Assembly (NCBI RefSeq): GCF_050897975.1
Contig: NZ_JBPAXY010000003.1
Location: forward strand, 576,380-640,379
From: Pseudooceanicola sp050897975
GTDB lineage: Bacteria > Pseudomonadota > Alphaproteobacteria > Rhodobacterales > Rhodobacteraceae
Length of the DNA: 64,000 nucleotides
Direction of reading: 5' to 3'
Part shown: positions 42,953-50,147 of the stretch, piece after piece
How the letters are laid out: every line of letters starts with the position of its first letter
Position numbering within the stretch: position 1 is the stretch's first letter
Notes under the pieces: model-generated
Databases searched by the model: none
Told to the model about the DNA's origin: nothing
Seen by the model: only the letters and a program-made list of their open reading frames with translations
Program-made: the position numbers and the translations under genes

Positions 42953-45375
42953 GCGTCGCCGATCAGCGCCAGCCAGGCGTCTTCGTCGATGACCTTCACC
43001 CCCAGATCGGCGGCCTTGGTGGCCTTCGACCCGGCCCCGGGCCCGGCGATCAGGATATCGGTTTTCTTCGACACAGAACCCGAGACCTTGGCGCCAAGCG
43101 CCTCGGCCCGGGCCTTGGCCTCGGGGCGGGTCATCTTTTCCAGCGTGCCGGTGAAGACCAGGGTCAGCCCCGCCACCGGGCTGCCGCTGTCCTGGGGAGC
43201 GGCGACGTCCAGGATGGTCAGCTCGGCCGCCAGCCGGTCGATCGAGGCCCGTTCGGCGGGCTGGGCGAAGGCGGCCACCAGCGAGGCGGCAACCTTGGCG
43301 CCGATCCCGTCGATGCCGGTCAGCTCGTCCCAGGCGGGTTTCGCGGTCTCGGGCAGCGGCGGGTCAGCGGCCCAGATGGCATCGCGGGCGGCCTTCAGGC
43401 TGGCCCGGCGGCCCTCCTCACTCGCTTTCGCGCGCTCCTCGGCTTCGGCCGCGTCGGCCTGAAGATGGCGTTCCTGCGCCGGGCGCGCCTGGTCGACGCA
43501 GGCCGTCAGCCGGTCCCAGCTGGTGAAATGGCGCGCCAGATCCTGGGCCACCACCTCGCCCACATGGCGGATACCCAGGGCGAAGAGGGCGCGGTTCAGC
43601 TCGATCTTGCGGCGGCTGTCGATGGCATCGAAGAGGTTCTCGGCCGACTTCTCGCCCCAGCCCTTGACCTTGGCCAGCGGCGTCTCGGCCAGGTGGCGGA
43701 TGGCGGCGGCGACCTGGGCGGGGTCGCTGTCGTCCACCGGCACGCCCGCCGTGCGCAGCACCTCGGCCAGTTCCGCCAAGAGCGCCGCGCGCCGCTCCGG
43801 GTCTTCCTTGTAGCGCGTCGTCACCTCTTCGGGTTGCCGCACCAGGCGCGCGCCCGCGCCGTCGCGCGCACGCAGGGTGAAGATATCGGCGGGTTCCGCG
43901 ATCCAGCACATATCGTAGAGGAATTCGGCCTGTTTGGCCCCCAGCCCCTCGATGTCGAAGGCCGCGCGCGAGACGAAGTGGCGCAGCTTTTCAACCGCTT
44001 GCGCGGGGCAGATCAAGCCGCCGGTGCAGCGGCGCACACTGTCGCCCTCTTCGCGGATCGCCTGGGATCCGCATTCGGGGCAGGTCTGGGGGAAGTGGTA
44101 GCGCGCCGCCCCCTCGGGGCGTTTCGACAGGTCGACATCGGCGATCTTGGGGATCACGTCGCCCGCGCGGTAGACCTGCACCCAGTCGCCCGGGCGGATG
44201 TCCTTGCCCTCGCGGATCGGCTGGCCCTTGCTGTCGCGCCCGGCGATGTAATCCTCATTGTGCAGGGTCGCATTCGACACGACCACGCCGCCCACGGTCA
44301 CCGGCAGCAGCCGCGCCACGGGGCTAAGCGCGCCGGTGCGCCCGACCTGGATGTCGATCGCCTCTAGCCGGGTCCAGGCCAGTTCGGCGGGAAACTTATG
44401 CGCGATGGCCCAGCGGGGTGTCGTGGCCCGGAACCCCAGGCGGGCCTGGAGCGCCAGGTCGTCGACCTTGTAGACCACGCCGTCGATGTCATAGCCCAGC
44501 GTGGCGCGCTGCGCCTCGATCAGGGCATAATGGGCCAGCATCTCGGCCGGGCCGTCGCAGAGCTGGGTCAGCGGGTTGGTCTGGAACCCAAGCGCGGCCA
44601 GCCGGTCGATGGCGCCCTTCTGGGTCTCAGCCAACGGGTCCGACAGCACGCCCCAGGCATAAGCGAAAAAGCGCAGCGGGCGCGCACGGGTGATCTCGGC
44701 GTCCAGCTGGCGCAGGGACCCGGCGGCGGCGTTGCGCGGGTTGGCAAAGGTCTTGGCCCCGGCCTCCTCCTGGCGCAGGTTCAGCGCCTGGAAATCGGCG
44801 TGGGACATATAGACCTCGCCGCGCACCTCCAGCCGCTCTGGCGCGCCGTCGAGGTGCTGCGGGATATCGGCGATGGTCAGGGCGTTGGCGGTGACATTCT
44901 CGCCCTCTTCGCCGTCGCCCCGGGTGGCGGCGCGCACCAGTTCGCCGTTCTCGTAAAGGATCGACAGCGACAGCCCGTCGATCTTGGGCTCGGCCGTATA
45001 GGCCAGCGGTGCCGCCGCATCGAGGCCGAGGTAGCGCCGGATGCGGGCGTCAAAATCCTGCACATCCTCCTCGGCAAAGGCATTGCCCAGCGACAGCATC
45101 CGCACCTCGTGGCGCACCTTGCCGAAGCCCTCGGCCGGGGCCGCGCCCACCTGGTCGGACGGGCTGTCGACGCGTTTCAGGGCCGGAAAGCGCGCCTCGA
45201 TCGCCGCGTTGCGCCGCTTCAGGGCGTCATATTCATTGTCTTCCAGCTTGGGCGCATCGCTTTGGTGATAGGCGAGATTCGCGGCCCCCAGCAGGTCAGC
45301 CAGGCGGGCCAGCTCTTGCTCGGCCTCCGCCTCGGTCAACGCGTCCACGGGTTTCTCCGCCCAATTCTCGGTCAT
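42949..45375 (-). CDS. ligA: NAD-dependent DNA ligase
   Basis: Replicative DNA ligase of 808 residues, against about 670 in E. coli. The adenylation lysine is Lys131 in EPKIDGLSLS. The four zinc-binding cysteines are in the CPECGSQ...RRCTGGLICPAQ region (about 430-450). Helix-hairpin-helix repeats follow, and a BRCT domain lies at about 735-808 (PVAGLTLVFTGTLEKMTRPE). The extra length lies mostly around residues 625-680, a charged insert (AEERAKASEEGRRASLKAAR) between helix-hairpin-helix elements that is seen in Rhodobacterales ligases. The overlap with recG marks an operon. Confidence 0.95.
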   Translation of the reverse strand: MTENWAEKPVDALTEAEAEQELARLADLLGAANLAYHQSDAPKLEDNEYDALKRRNAAIEARFPALKRVDSPSDQVGAAPAEGFGKVRHEVRMLSLGNAFAEEDVQDFDARIRRYLGLDAAAPLAYTAEPKIDGLSLSILYENGELVRAATRGDGEEGENVTANALTIADIPQHLDGAPERLEVRGEVYMSHADFQALNLRQEEAGAKTFANPRNAAAGSLRQLDAEITRARPLRFFAYAWGVLSDPLAETQKGAIDRLAALGFQTNPLTQLCDGPAEMLAHYALIEAQRATLGYDIDGVVYKVDDLALQARLGFRATTPRWAIAHKFPAELAWTRLEAIDIQVGRTGALSPVARLLPVTVGGVVVSNATLHNEDYIAGRDSKGQPIREGKDIRPGDWVQVYRAGDVIPKIADVDLSKRPEGAARYHFPQTCPECGSQAIREEGDSVRRCTGGLICPAQAVEKLRHFVSRAAFDIEGLGAKQAEFLYDMCWIAEPADIFTLRARDGAGARLVRQPEEVTTRYKEDPERRAALLAELAEVLRTAGVPVDDSDPAQVAAAIRHLAETPLAKVKGWGEKSAENLFDAIDSRRKIELNRALFALGIRHVGEVVAQDLARHFTSWDRLTACVDQARPAQERHLQADAAEAEERAKASEEGRRASLKAARDAIWAADPPLPETAKPAWDELTGIDGIGAKVAASLVAAFAQPAERASIDRLAAELTILDVAAPQDSGSPVAGLTLVFTGTLEKMTRPEAKARAEALGAKVSGSVSKKTDILIAGPGAGSKATKAADLGVKVIDEDAWLALIGDA

Positions 45376-45843
45376 GCACTGCCCTCTTCACTCACGCTTT
45401 CCGGCCGGGCCGGTCTGGAAAAGTGATAGGCGGGGGCGCATCCGAGGTCCAGCCGCTTGCGCGTAGGACGGGTACGGGAGGCGGGTTGAGGTGTGCCCGG
45501 GTTCGAGCAGCGATGGACGGGACGGCGGACGGGGAGCGGAAGGCAAGCAAGGCACCAAGCCTCTTCAAGCACCCGTAGGCCTTCGGCGCCCCGCGCGTGG
45601 AGCGTGGAGCGTGGAGCGTGGAGCGCTCGGCCTCTGGAGCCAGAGGTCAACGGGGGATCTCGGCAAGTTTCGGAAGATCGGCAGGGGCGGGAAGGTCGTG
45701 AGTGGTGGCACCGCGCACCCCGCCGGTCTCGGCCCGACGCCCGGAGCGGGGAACAAGATCAGCCCTCTTCCTGGCGCGGATCGCAGGTCCGCCGCCCCGC
45801 TAACGCCTGCCCTCGGCGCTCGCCCGCGCGCGCGCCCCGTGCC
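45376..45843. other. Gene-free stretch between ctrA remnant and ligA
   Basis: 468 bp with no supported gene. It holds a tandem array of the 7-mer AGCGTGG (about four copies, 45595-45625) and, just to the right, a perfect hairpin CCTCTGG-AG-CCAGAGG (45631-45646). It likely carries the end of the original ctrA transcript and the start signals of ligA; I could not identify a promoter with confidence. Confidence 0.4.
45595..45625. repeat. 7-bp tandem repeat AGCGTGG, about four copies
   Basis: Three perfect units plus partial units at both ends, directly next to a hairpin. A simple microsatellite-like array; copy number could vary between strains. Confidence 0.6.
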
Positions 45844-46056
45844 TCAGCTGGCGCCAAGCGCCATTTTCTTCTCGTCCATCTGTTCCGGCTCGGGGTCGCG
45901 CAGCACATAGCCCCGGCCCCAGACCGTTTCGATATAATTGTCGCCTTCGGTCGCCGTCGACAGTTTCTTCCGCAGCTTGCAGATGAAAACGTCGATGATC
46001 TTCAGCTCGGGCTCGTCCATGCCGCCGTAGAGATGGTTCAGGATCGTTCGGAACAT
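45844..46056 (-). pseudogene. ctrA: 3' remnant of ctrA, cut off by prophage
   Basis: The last ~66 codons of CtrA, the master cell-cycle/flagellar response regulator of alphaproteobacteria. From LNHLYGGMDEPELKIIDVFI onward the translation matches the C-terminal winged helix: recognition helix, KLRKKLS, and wing TVWGRGYVLRD. It ends at TGA 45844. The receiver domain and first part of the DNA-binding domain are missing; the codons before LNHLYGG read MFRTI, where intact CtrA has a TKEMF-type stretch. No ribosome-binding site precedes the ATG at 46056. ctrA-ligA-recG is the normal order here, so this is the chromosomal end of a gene split by the prophage, not a functional short gene. Confidence 0.82.
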
Positions 46057-46065
46057 TACGTAAAT
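46030..46065. other. Likely prophage attachment junction (one att site)
   Basis: Homology to ctrA stops between about 46,041 and 46,056, and what follows is AT-richer DNA unrelated to ctrA. The crossover must lie in the ctrA part shared with the phage, within or left of this interval. The core cannot be fixed without the other junction, which is outside the window. Confidence 0.55.
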
Positions 46066-46238
46066 TCAAAAGGTTAATGGACACGCCGGACCAGGACAAA
46101 GCATAAACAATTAGTGAATCTTGAAACACTTTCGAACACGTACTCTAGACCTTCGGACAGTGTTCACTGGACCCGGATGGCACTATGCTTCGGGTTGTGT
46201 TTTGTGATCTCTGTCCTTCTGTGTGACAAGTACCCCCT

Positions 46239-46508
46239 ATGACCACCTCCGCGTTTCCTCCAACCAGGTTCGACCACCTCGTGATTGAGCGCCATTGCGC
46301 TGCCTGCGGCGCCTCCAGCAAGGTGACGATTTCGGATGTGAGGTACGGCACGATGCCGGTCTGCCCCAAATGCGCCGAGCCATGGGCCGATGGAATGAAA
46401 TGGCTTCTGCGTGGGCTCAATGTGACCGAGGAATACTTGCGCTCCAGATCTACGGTCGAGGAGAGACGCAGGGCCTCCGCTCAGCCAAAAGGCCACAGCC
46501 GCACCTAG
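46239..46508 (+). CDS. Hypothetical zinc-ribbon-like protein
   Basis: Protein of 89 residues with two Cys pairs, CAAC (residues 20-23) and CPKC (42-45), with spacing that would fit a zinc ribbon, followed by a basic tail. No family recognised. The start lacks a good ribosome-binding site, and the gene is convergent with the next small frame, overlapping it by 4 bp. It could be a phage accessory gene or a chance frame in degraded DNA. Confidence 0.4.
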   Translation: MTTSAFPPTRFDHLVIERHCAACGASSKVTISDVRYGTMPVCPKCAEPWADGMKWLLRGLNVTEEYLRSRSTVEERRRASAQPKGHSRT

Positions 46509-46711
46509 ATCCACTCACCCCGCCGCCGCCTCAGCTCGAGATCAGCATCGGTCATCCAGTGTGTGATGGCCGCCTCTGCGCCCCTGCGGCCACACACGGT
46601 GCAGACCGCCGCTGCGCGCACCTGGTCAGAGGTGCGGCGCTGCAACAGCGGCTCGGCCAGGCGCGTGACGCTGTGGCCGCACCCACAGAAGAGGGAAAGG
46701 ACGAGGGGCAT
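46505..46711 (-). CDS. Hypothetical phage protein with Cys-rich motifs
   Basis: Protein of 68 residues: CGCGH near the N-terminus and CTVCGRRG at residues 37-44 look like a zinc site, with RLAEPLLQRRTSDQVRAAA between them. Such short CxCxH/CxxC proteins recur in alphaproteobacterial prophages, usually without function. Start codon context is poor. It lies between the ctrA junction and the duplicated spanin region. Confidence 0.45.
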   Translation of the reverse strand: MPLVLSLFCGCGHSVTRLAEPLLQRRTSDQVRAAAVCTVCGRRGAEAAITHWMTDADLELRRRRGEWI

Positions 46712-46834
46712 CGGAAAGGGTCAGGGGTGGAGAACAGGACATGAACATACAGCCTATAAACTCACCGCGCAACTACTCACGATGACCACCCCACGCCAGC
46801 CCCATATCGTCGCTGTCGGACGTTCCCGGCCCTT

Positions 46835-47097
46835 AGAACCAACCTCTAATCGAACAACGGTAGCTGAGCCGCAGCGGGCGACGTCCGCCCATCAAGGCCC
46901 GCTCGCCGTGAACCTTGCGGCAGCTTCACCGTCAGGCGTCAGGGCGGCCAGATCGAGGTTCAAGCATTCGGCCTCCCAGGTCGCATTGGCGTTGAGATCC
47001 CGCCGCAGGCCAAGCGGCATGAGCGGCCCGCCAGTCGATCTCAGCCTGGCTGAAGATCATCAATTCGCCGACATGCAGAAGACCGCGCCTGAGGTGG
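46835..47097 (-). pseudogene. Decayed copy of the outer-spanin-like module
   Basis: Degenerate copy of the segment 48699-49195. The spanin core IFSQAEIDWRAAHA is recognisable, but after AAW a 2-nt loss shifts the frame, so the conserved NATWEAEC part is out of frame. A middle piece of about 180 bp, covering most of the next small gene, is missing; its end (PAAAQL.LFD and stop) is kept. The signal-peptide part is gone too. The frame 46932-47153 read through it is therefore not a gene. The rest of 46712-47236 shows nothing else I can support. Confidence 0.75.
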
Positions 47098-47236
47098 AGA
47101 GGGGCGACGGCATCGAGTCGGGGTCGCTCCGCAGGCAGGAACAGAAAGGCCACCTACGCCCTATCCGTGTCGTCCAATAGAAGGTTAGTTGCAACCCATA
47201 CACCATCGTTCCTATCGCGAGAACGCACTTGGACAG

Positions 47237-47707
47237 TCAGGCCTTCTCGTCTTGATCTTTGTGATCAGCAAACTTAACAACCAGAGCCCCCAACTTAACT
47301 TCAATCTCGTCATTGATATAAGCCCTAGCTTTAATCGTACCCGGACCCTCAAATCTCAACATTTGCCACTGACAAGGTATCATCATGGAAATCAACCTGT
47401 CCTCTTCAGAAAATCCTTCAGGAAGATCCATGCCATCTGCTTTTAGATCAATGTCCTTCAAAGACATATCCATGATCGAAGTCTGCCCCCCCTGATCCAA
47501 TTTCATGACACGGATATCCACTTTCTTCGGAGCACTATCCAAAGGGAGCCGGAGACTGATAAGCGCCGCAAACGTCGGAAGCACAGCAGGTGCCTTGGAC
47601 CCAAAGATCAGCTCACCTGCGTAGCACCCAACTAGCGTGATCTTTCCATTGGCTTCATGCCGAATGTCATCACAGAATGTCGCAACGCCATAGGGTTCAA
47701 AGATCAC
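47237..47707 (-). CDS. DUF6941-like protein, third gene of accessory operon
   Basis: Protein of 156 residues. The N-terminus (IFEPYGVATFCDDIRHEANG) followed by KITLVGCYAGEL is a recognisable block of a family found in proteobacterial accessory regions; I recall the label DUF6941 but cannot confirm it. The remainder is mixed alpha/beta with no catalytic motif or membrane segment. Its start is GTG at 47707, overlapping the stop codon of the helix-turn-helix gene by 4 bp (GTGA), so it is translationally coupled. GC content is clearly lower than in the flanks, suggesting recent acquisition. Confidence 0.7.
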   Translation of the reverse strand: MIFEPYGVATFCDDIRHEANGKITLVGCYAGELIFGSKAPAVLPTFAALISLRLPLDSAPKKVDIRVMKLDQGGQTSIMDMSLKDIDLKADGMDLPEGFSEEDRLISMMIPCQWQMLRFEGPGTIKARAYINDEIEVKLGALVVKFADHKDQDEKA

Positions 47708-48084
47708 GAGCCGGTTCTTTCTAAGACATATTCAGACTGAGGGGCAACTGTTCCACTCGCGACAGCTTCGAACGACGCCGTGAATCGTGTCCCGGCCATC
47801 GCGGGCCGCGTCCAGTTTGCATTCTCAACGGGCTGCGGGTCCAAGAATTCAATCTTGATATCCTTACCCAAAGCGTAAGCGAACTCCGAAATGGAGCGCG
47901 CGGTCAAATTTGCATCGCCTTTAAGGCGGCGATTGACAACAGACCTATCAACCCCAATTGCATCAGCGACCTCTTGCTGTGTCTTTCCAGAGGCAAGAAA
48001 CGCTGCCTGAATCTTCTTCTGCAAACCAGAGATGAAGCGTGCCGATTTTCGCGACTTCGCATCAATCTGCATCCGATATGACAT
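47704..48084 (-). CDS. XRE-type helix-turn-helix protein, probable antitoxin
   Basis: DNA-binding protein of 126 residues. The helix-turn-helix is at about residues 30-60 (GKTQQEVADAIGVDRSVVNR, then RLKG), typical of HigA-like antitoxins and phage repressors. The C-terminal half is probably the toxin-binding or dimerising part. The ATG at 48084 has AAGG at good spacing and lies 20 nt inside the preceding gene. The order (toxin-like gene first, XRE gene second) fits the HigBA type of toxin-antitoxin pair. It could alternatively be a phage regulator. Confidence 0.75.
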   Translation of the reverse strand: MSYRMQIDAKSRKSARFISGLQKKIQAAFLASGKTQQEVADAIGVDRSVVNRRLKGDANLTARSISEFAYALGKDIKIEFLDPQPVENANWTRPAMAGTRFTASFEAVASGTVAPQSEYVLERTGS

Positions 48085-48553
48085 CTTCGTACCTTCTACT
48101 TTCCACGCACTTCGGCTCATCTAAGGCCAGGTTATTGCGAACGTAAGCCGTTCGCGCGATGTAAAGCCCATAACTTCCATTTCGCATGATTTCTTCCTTT
48201 GCATCACCGAAACAGCATACGAATATGTTCTTCTTGGGAACCCAGCCGAAAACACGGACTGCATCGGTCTTAAGCTCCCAAACATGGTGATCAGGTGTAC
48301 AGTTCAGCTTCTTGAAGCGCCACTCCCTTGAGAACTCATCCCCAGAGACATACTCGTAGAAAACTGAATAAACCTGCTCGAGCGGCGAAAGGCTATCGTG
48401 CAGGATGTCGGGCTTGATCTTCGGAAGCCCACTCTCAAGCCAGCCAATGAAATCCGTCGTCGCATACAGCGTCCTCCAGGGCAGTTCCCCAGGTTCTAAC
48501 GGGTCGATCGTTTCAAGAGCCCCCGACTCGTACAACTCTATCAGTGTTGCCAT
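48062..48553 (-). CDS. Probable RelE/HigB-fold toxin-like protein
   Basis: Protein of 163 residues, low-GC. The stretch VWELKTDAVRVFGWVPKKNI, then FVCCFGDAKEE (about residues 95-125), resembles the core of HigB/RelE-type RNase toxins (polar residues on the E-L-K-T-D/V-R-V-F-G strand), but no active site can be assigned. An upstream domain, WRTLYATTDFIGWLESGLP onwards, is unfamiliar. I choose ATG 48553 rather than the earlier TTG at 48565; neither has a clear ribosome-binding site. The overlap with the XRE gene (23 nt) points to coupled expression. Confidence 0.6.
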   Translation of the reverse strand: MATLIELYESGALETIDPLEPGELPWRTLYATTDFIGWLESGLPKIKPDILHDSLSPLEQVYSVFYEYVSGDEFSREWRFKKLNCTPDHHVWELKTDAVRVFGWVPKKNIFVCCFGDAKEEIMRNGSYGLYIARTAYVRNNLALDEPKCVESRRYEDVISDAD

Positions 48554-48709
48554 ATATATCAACAATCGCCGAATGCAAGATTCCTAGATTGAAGCGTAGG
48601 GACCTTCGATCATCCTCACAAGCCCCTCGGGCGAGTGAGGGTTCCGCCTCCCTGCGCCCCCATAGCCTCACCCTGCGTCAACTTGTGTTACTACGCTAGG
48701 AGCCAACCT

Positions 48710-49006
48710 CTAGTCGAACAAGGACAGCTGAGCCGCAGCGGGCTGGATCCGGCCCCCCCGTGCCAACTCGCCTCCTCGACAGCGGGCGCAACGGCAATGC
48801 TCGCCATTCAGGGCCAGCAGCTGCCGCGCCTCTTCCAAGGATGTGCGGGGAAAGGCCCAGCGATCGGACGCAACGACCATCTCGGCGAAGTCGTCCCCCT
48901 TGTCCTCGGCCAGCCCGACCATGATCCACGCCCCGGACAGCGCAGACGCAAGGCAGCTCTTAGCCACGGGCACGGCGCCGCCCATCCAGGCTCGCTTGAC
49001 CACCAT
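48710..49006 (-). CDS. Hypothetical protein downstream of outer spanin
   Basis: Protein of 98 residues ending PAAAQLSLFD. It contains C-R-C-A-R-C near residue 72 and a preceding SLEEARQLLALNGEH helix. Its start overlaps the end of the spanin-like gene. The final ten codons are also preserved, with mainly silent changes, in the decayed copy at 46835-47097, which supports this frame. Function unknown. Confidence 0.5.
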   Translation of the reverse strand: MVVKRAWMGGAVPVAKSCLASALSGAWIMVGLAEDKGDDFAEMVVASDRWAFPRTSLEEARQLLALNGEHCRCARCRGGELARGGRIQPAAAQLSLFD

Positions 49007-49286
49007 CCTTGCGGGCAGCTTCGCCGTCGGGCGTCAGGGCGGTCAGATCGCCGGGCGGGCATTCGGCCTCCCAGGTCGCATTGGTTTTCAAATCCCGCCG
49101 CAGGTTCCAGGGCGCATGGGCCGCCCGCCAGTCGATCTCGGCCTGGCTGAAGATCCGCATTTCCTCTACATCGCAGAAGGCCGGCCCGGGCGGACGCAAC
49201 CCTAGCGCGACATCATCTTTGGCGCAGGCTGCCAGAAAGGAACAACTCGCCAGCCCGCAGGAGAATTTAAGAAATTTCAGAAACAT
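48960..49286 (-). CDS. Outer-spanin-like lipoprotein
   Basis: Secreted phage lipoprotein of 108 residues. The signal sequence MFLKFLKFSCGLASCSFLAAC ends in a lipobox (LAAC; lipidated Cys21), so the mature protein is anchored to the inner face of the outer membrane. The conserved part FCDVEEMRIFSQAEIDW, then RAAHAPWNLRR and NATWEAEC, with a cysteine at each end, has the layout of Rz1-type outer spanins in alphaproteobacterial phages. The ATG at 49286 follows AAGGG. The inner-spanin candidate is at 49887, separated by a plus-strand gene. Spanin function is inferred from context. Confidence 0.65.
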   Translation of the reverse strand: MFLKFLKFSCGLASCSFLAACAKDDVALGLRPPGPAFCDVEEMRIFSQAEIDWRAAHAPWNLRRDLKTNATWEAECPPGDLTALTPDGEAARKDGGQASLDGRRRARG

Positions 49287-49567
49287 AGCGTATACCCTTA
49301 TTTTCCCATAGAATATCCAATCGGATAGTCGACCCTGAAAGCGTTGACTCCCCAGTGCCCTTTCCCCCAAAGGTAGAAAACGCCTGTATACCGGCAGGCA
49401 CCAGCTAATGACCGCCAAAGCAACGCGATGGCGTCATTCCAAATTCGACGATCTTGACACTTCGATGTTGATTGCATCTGTCGGAGAGAGTAGGTCACCA
49501 CTCCCTTTCAACATCACTGAGCGAGCGGAGATCAGCCGCCAGCTAACAGCCTAAGAGGACCGTACCA
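49287..49567. other. Stretch without supported gene in prophage
   Basis: 281 bp between the outer-spanin-like gene and the plus-strand gene. Minus-strand frames here lack ribosome-binding sites and family features. AT content is higher than in the structural genes. It may hold the promoter of the plus-strand gene at 49568. Confidence 0.35.
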
Positions 49568-49834
49568 TTGGCAACGAGTTTTGATGGGTACCTTGTTTCC
49601 AAAGCCCAAGAACTTGATATCGAGGTAAGGGAGCTCAAAGAGATCGCCGCCCGCCTGGAGAGCCTCGGCTATCAGCTTGTCGGCCGGACGTCCTCTGAGG
49701 ATGTGTCCGGATTGATGATGGCGTCAGCTGTCACGCACAAGATTGCGAAGAGTATAGAGACCTCGGGCGACAGCGAAACTGGCGAGCATGGGGATTGCAC
49801 AGATACCGTGCACAGCTTGTTTCCCAGTAGCTAG
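49568..49834 (+). CDS. Hypothetical plus-strand accessory protein
   Basis: Protein of 88 residues from TTG at 49568, opposite in direction to the surrounding late genes. An amphipathic helical N-terminal part (SKAQELDIEVRELKEIAARL) is followed by a short polar C-terminus rich in D/S/T. No family recognised. A gene placed against the direction of the lysis genes and between the two spanin-like genes looks like a moron insertion. The start codon is uncertain. Confidence 0.4.
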   Translation: MATSFDGYLVSKAQELDIEVRELKEIAARLESLGYQLVGRTSSEDVSGLMMASAVTHKIAKSIETSGDSETGEHGDCTDTVHSLFPSS

Positions 49835-49886
49835 CCGTCCGGGCCTTCACCAGGAAACTATACTGTTTCGGGTGCATCCTGTGAGC

Positions 49887-50147
49887 CTACTCCGCAGGCA
49901 GGCGCCAGCGGTCAGGCACAGAACGGCCTAGATCGGAATCGCGGATGCTGTCCAGCGCATGATCACGCTCCTTGTCCTGGTGAAGGTCCGCCACCCGGCC
50001 GTTGCAGCCGGTCAGCATCGTGTCGAGGGTCTGCGCCCGGGCCTGAAGGCGGGCCACCTCGCCCGACAGGTGCCAGGCGAGCCCGGCCGCGCCAAGGCAG
50101 GCCACCAGGGCGCCCCCGGCCGCATAAGGCAGAAGGAGGCGGATCAT
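49887..50147 (-). CDS. Inner-spanin-like protein (Rz type)
   Basis: Protein of 86 residues with an N-terminal membrane helix (LLLPYAAGGALVACLGAAGL, about residues 4-23), then a periplasmic coiled-coil segment (EVARLQARAQTLDTMLTG) and a short C-terminal tail. This is the layout of an i-spanin, which links the inner membrane to the outer-spanin lipoprotein to complete lysis. Its ATG overlaps the stop codon of the endolysin gene by 4 bp, so both are expressed together. Confidence 0.72.
   Translation of the reverse strand: MIRLLLPYAAGGALVACLGAAGLAWHLSGEVARLQARAQTLDTMLTGCNGRVADLHQDKERDHALDSIRDSDLGRSVPDRWRLPAE

Noticed and set aside
46056..46129. A short functional DNA-binding protein starting at MFRTI
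   Set aside because: No ribosome-binding site, receiver domain missing, and the first winged-helix elements are lost; a remnant is the simpler reading.
46932..47153. 73-codon minus-strand frame with spanin-like start
   Set aside because: Alignment with the intact copy shows a 2-nt deletion; the C-terminal half is out of frame.
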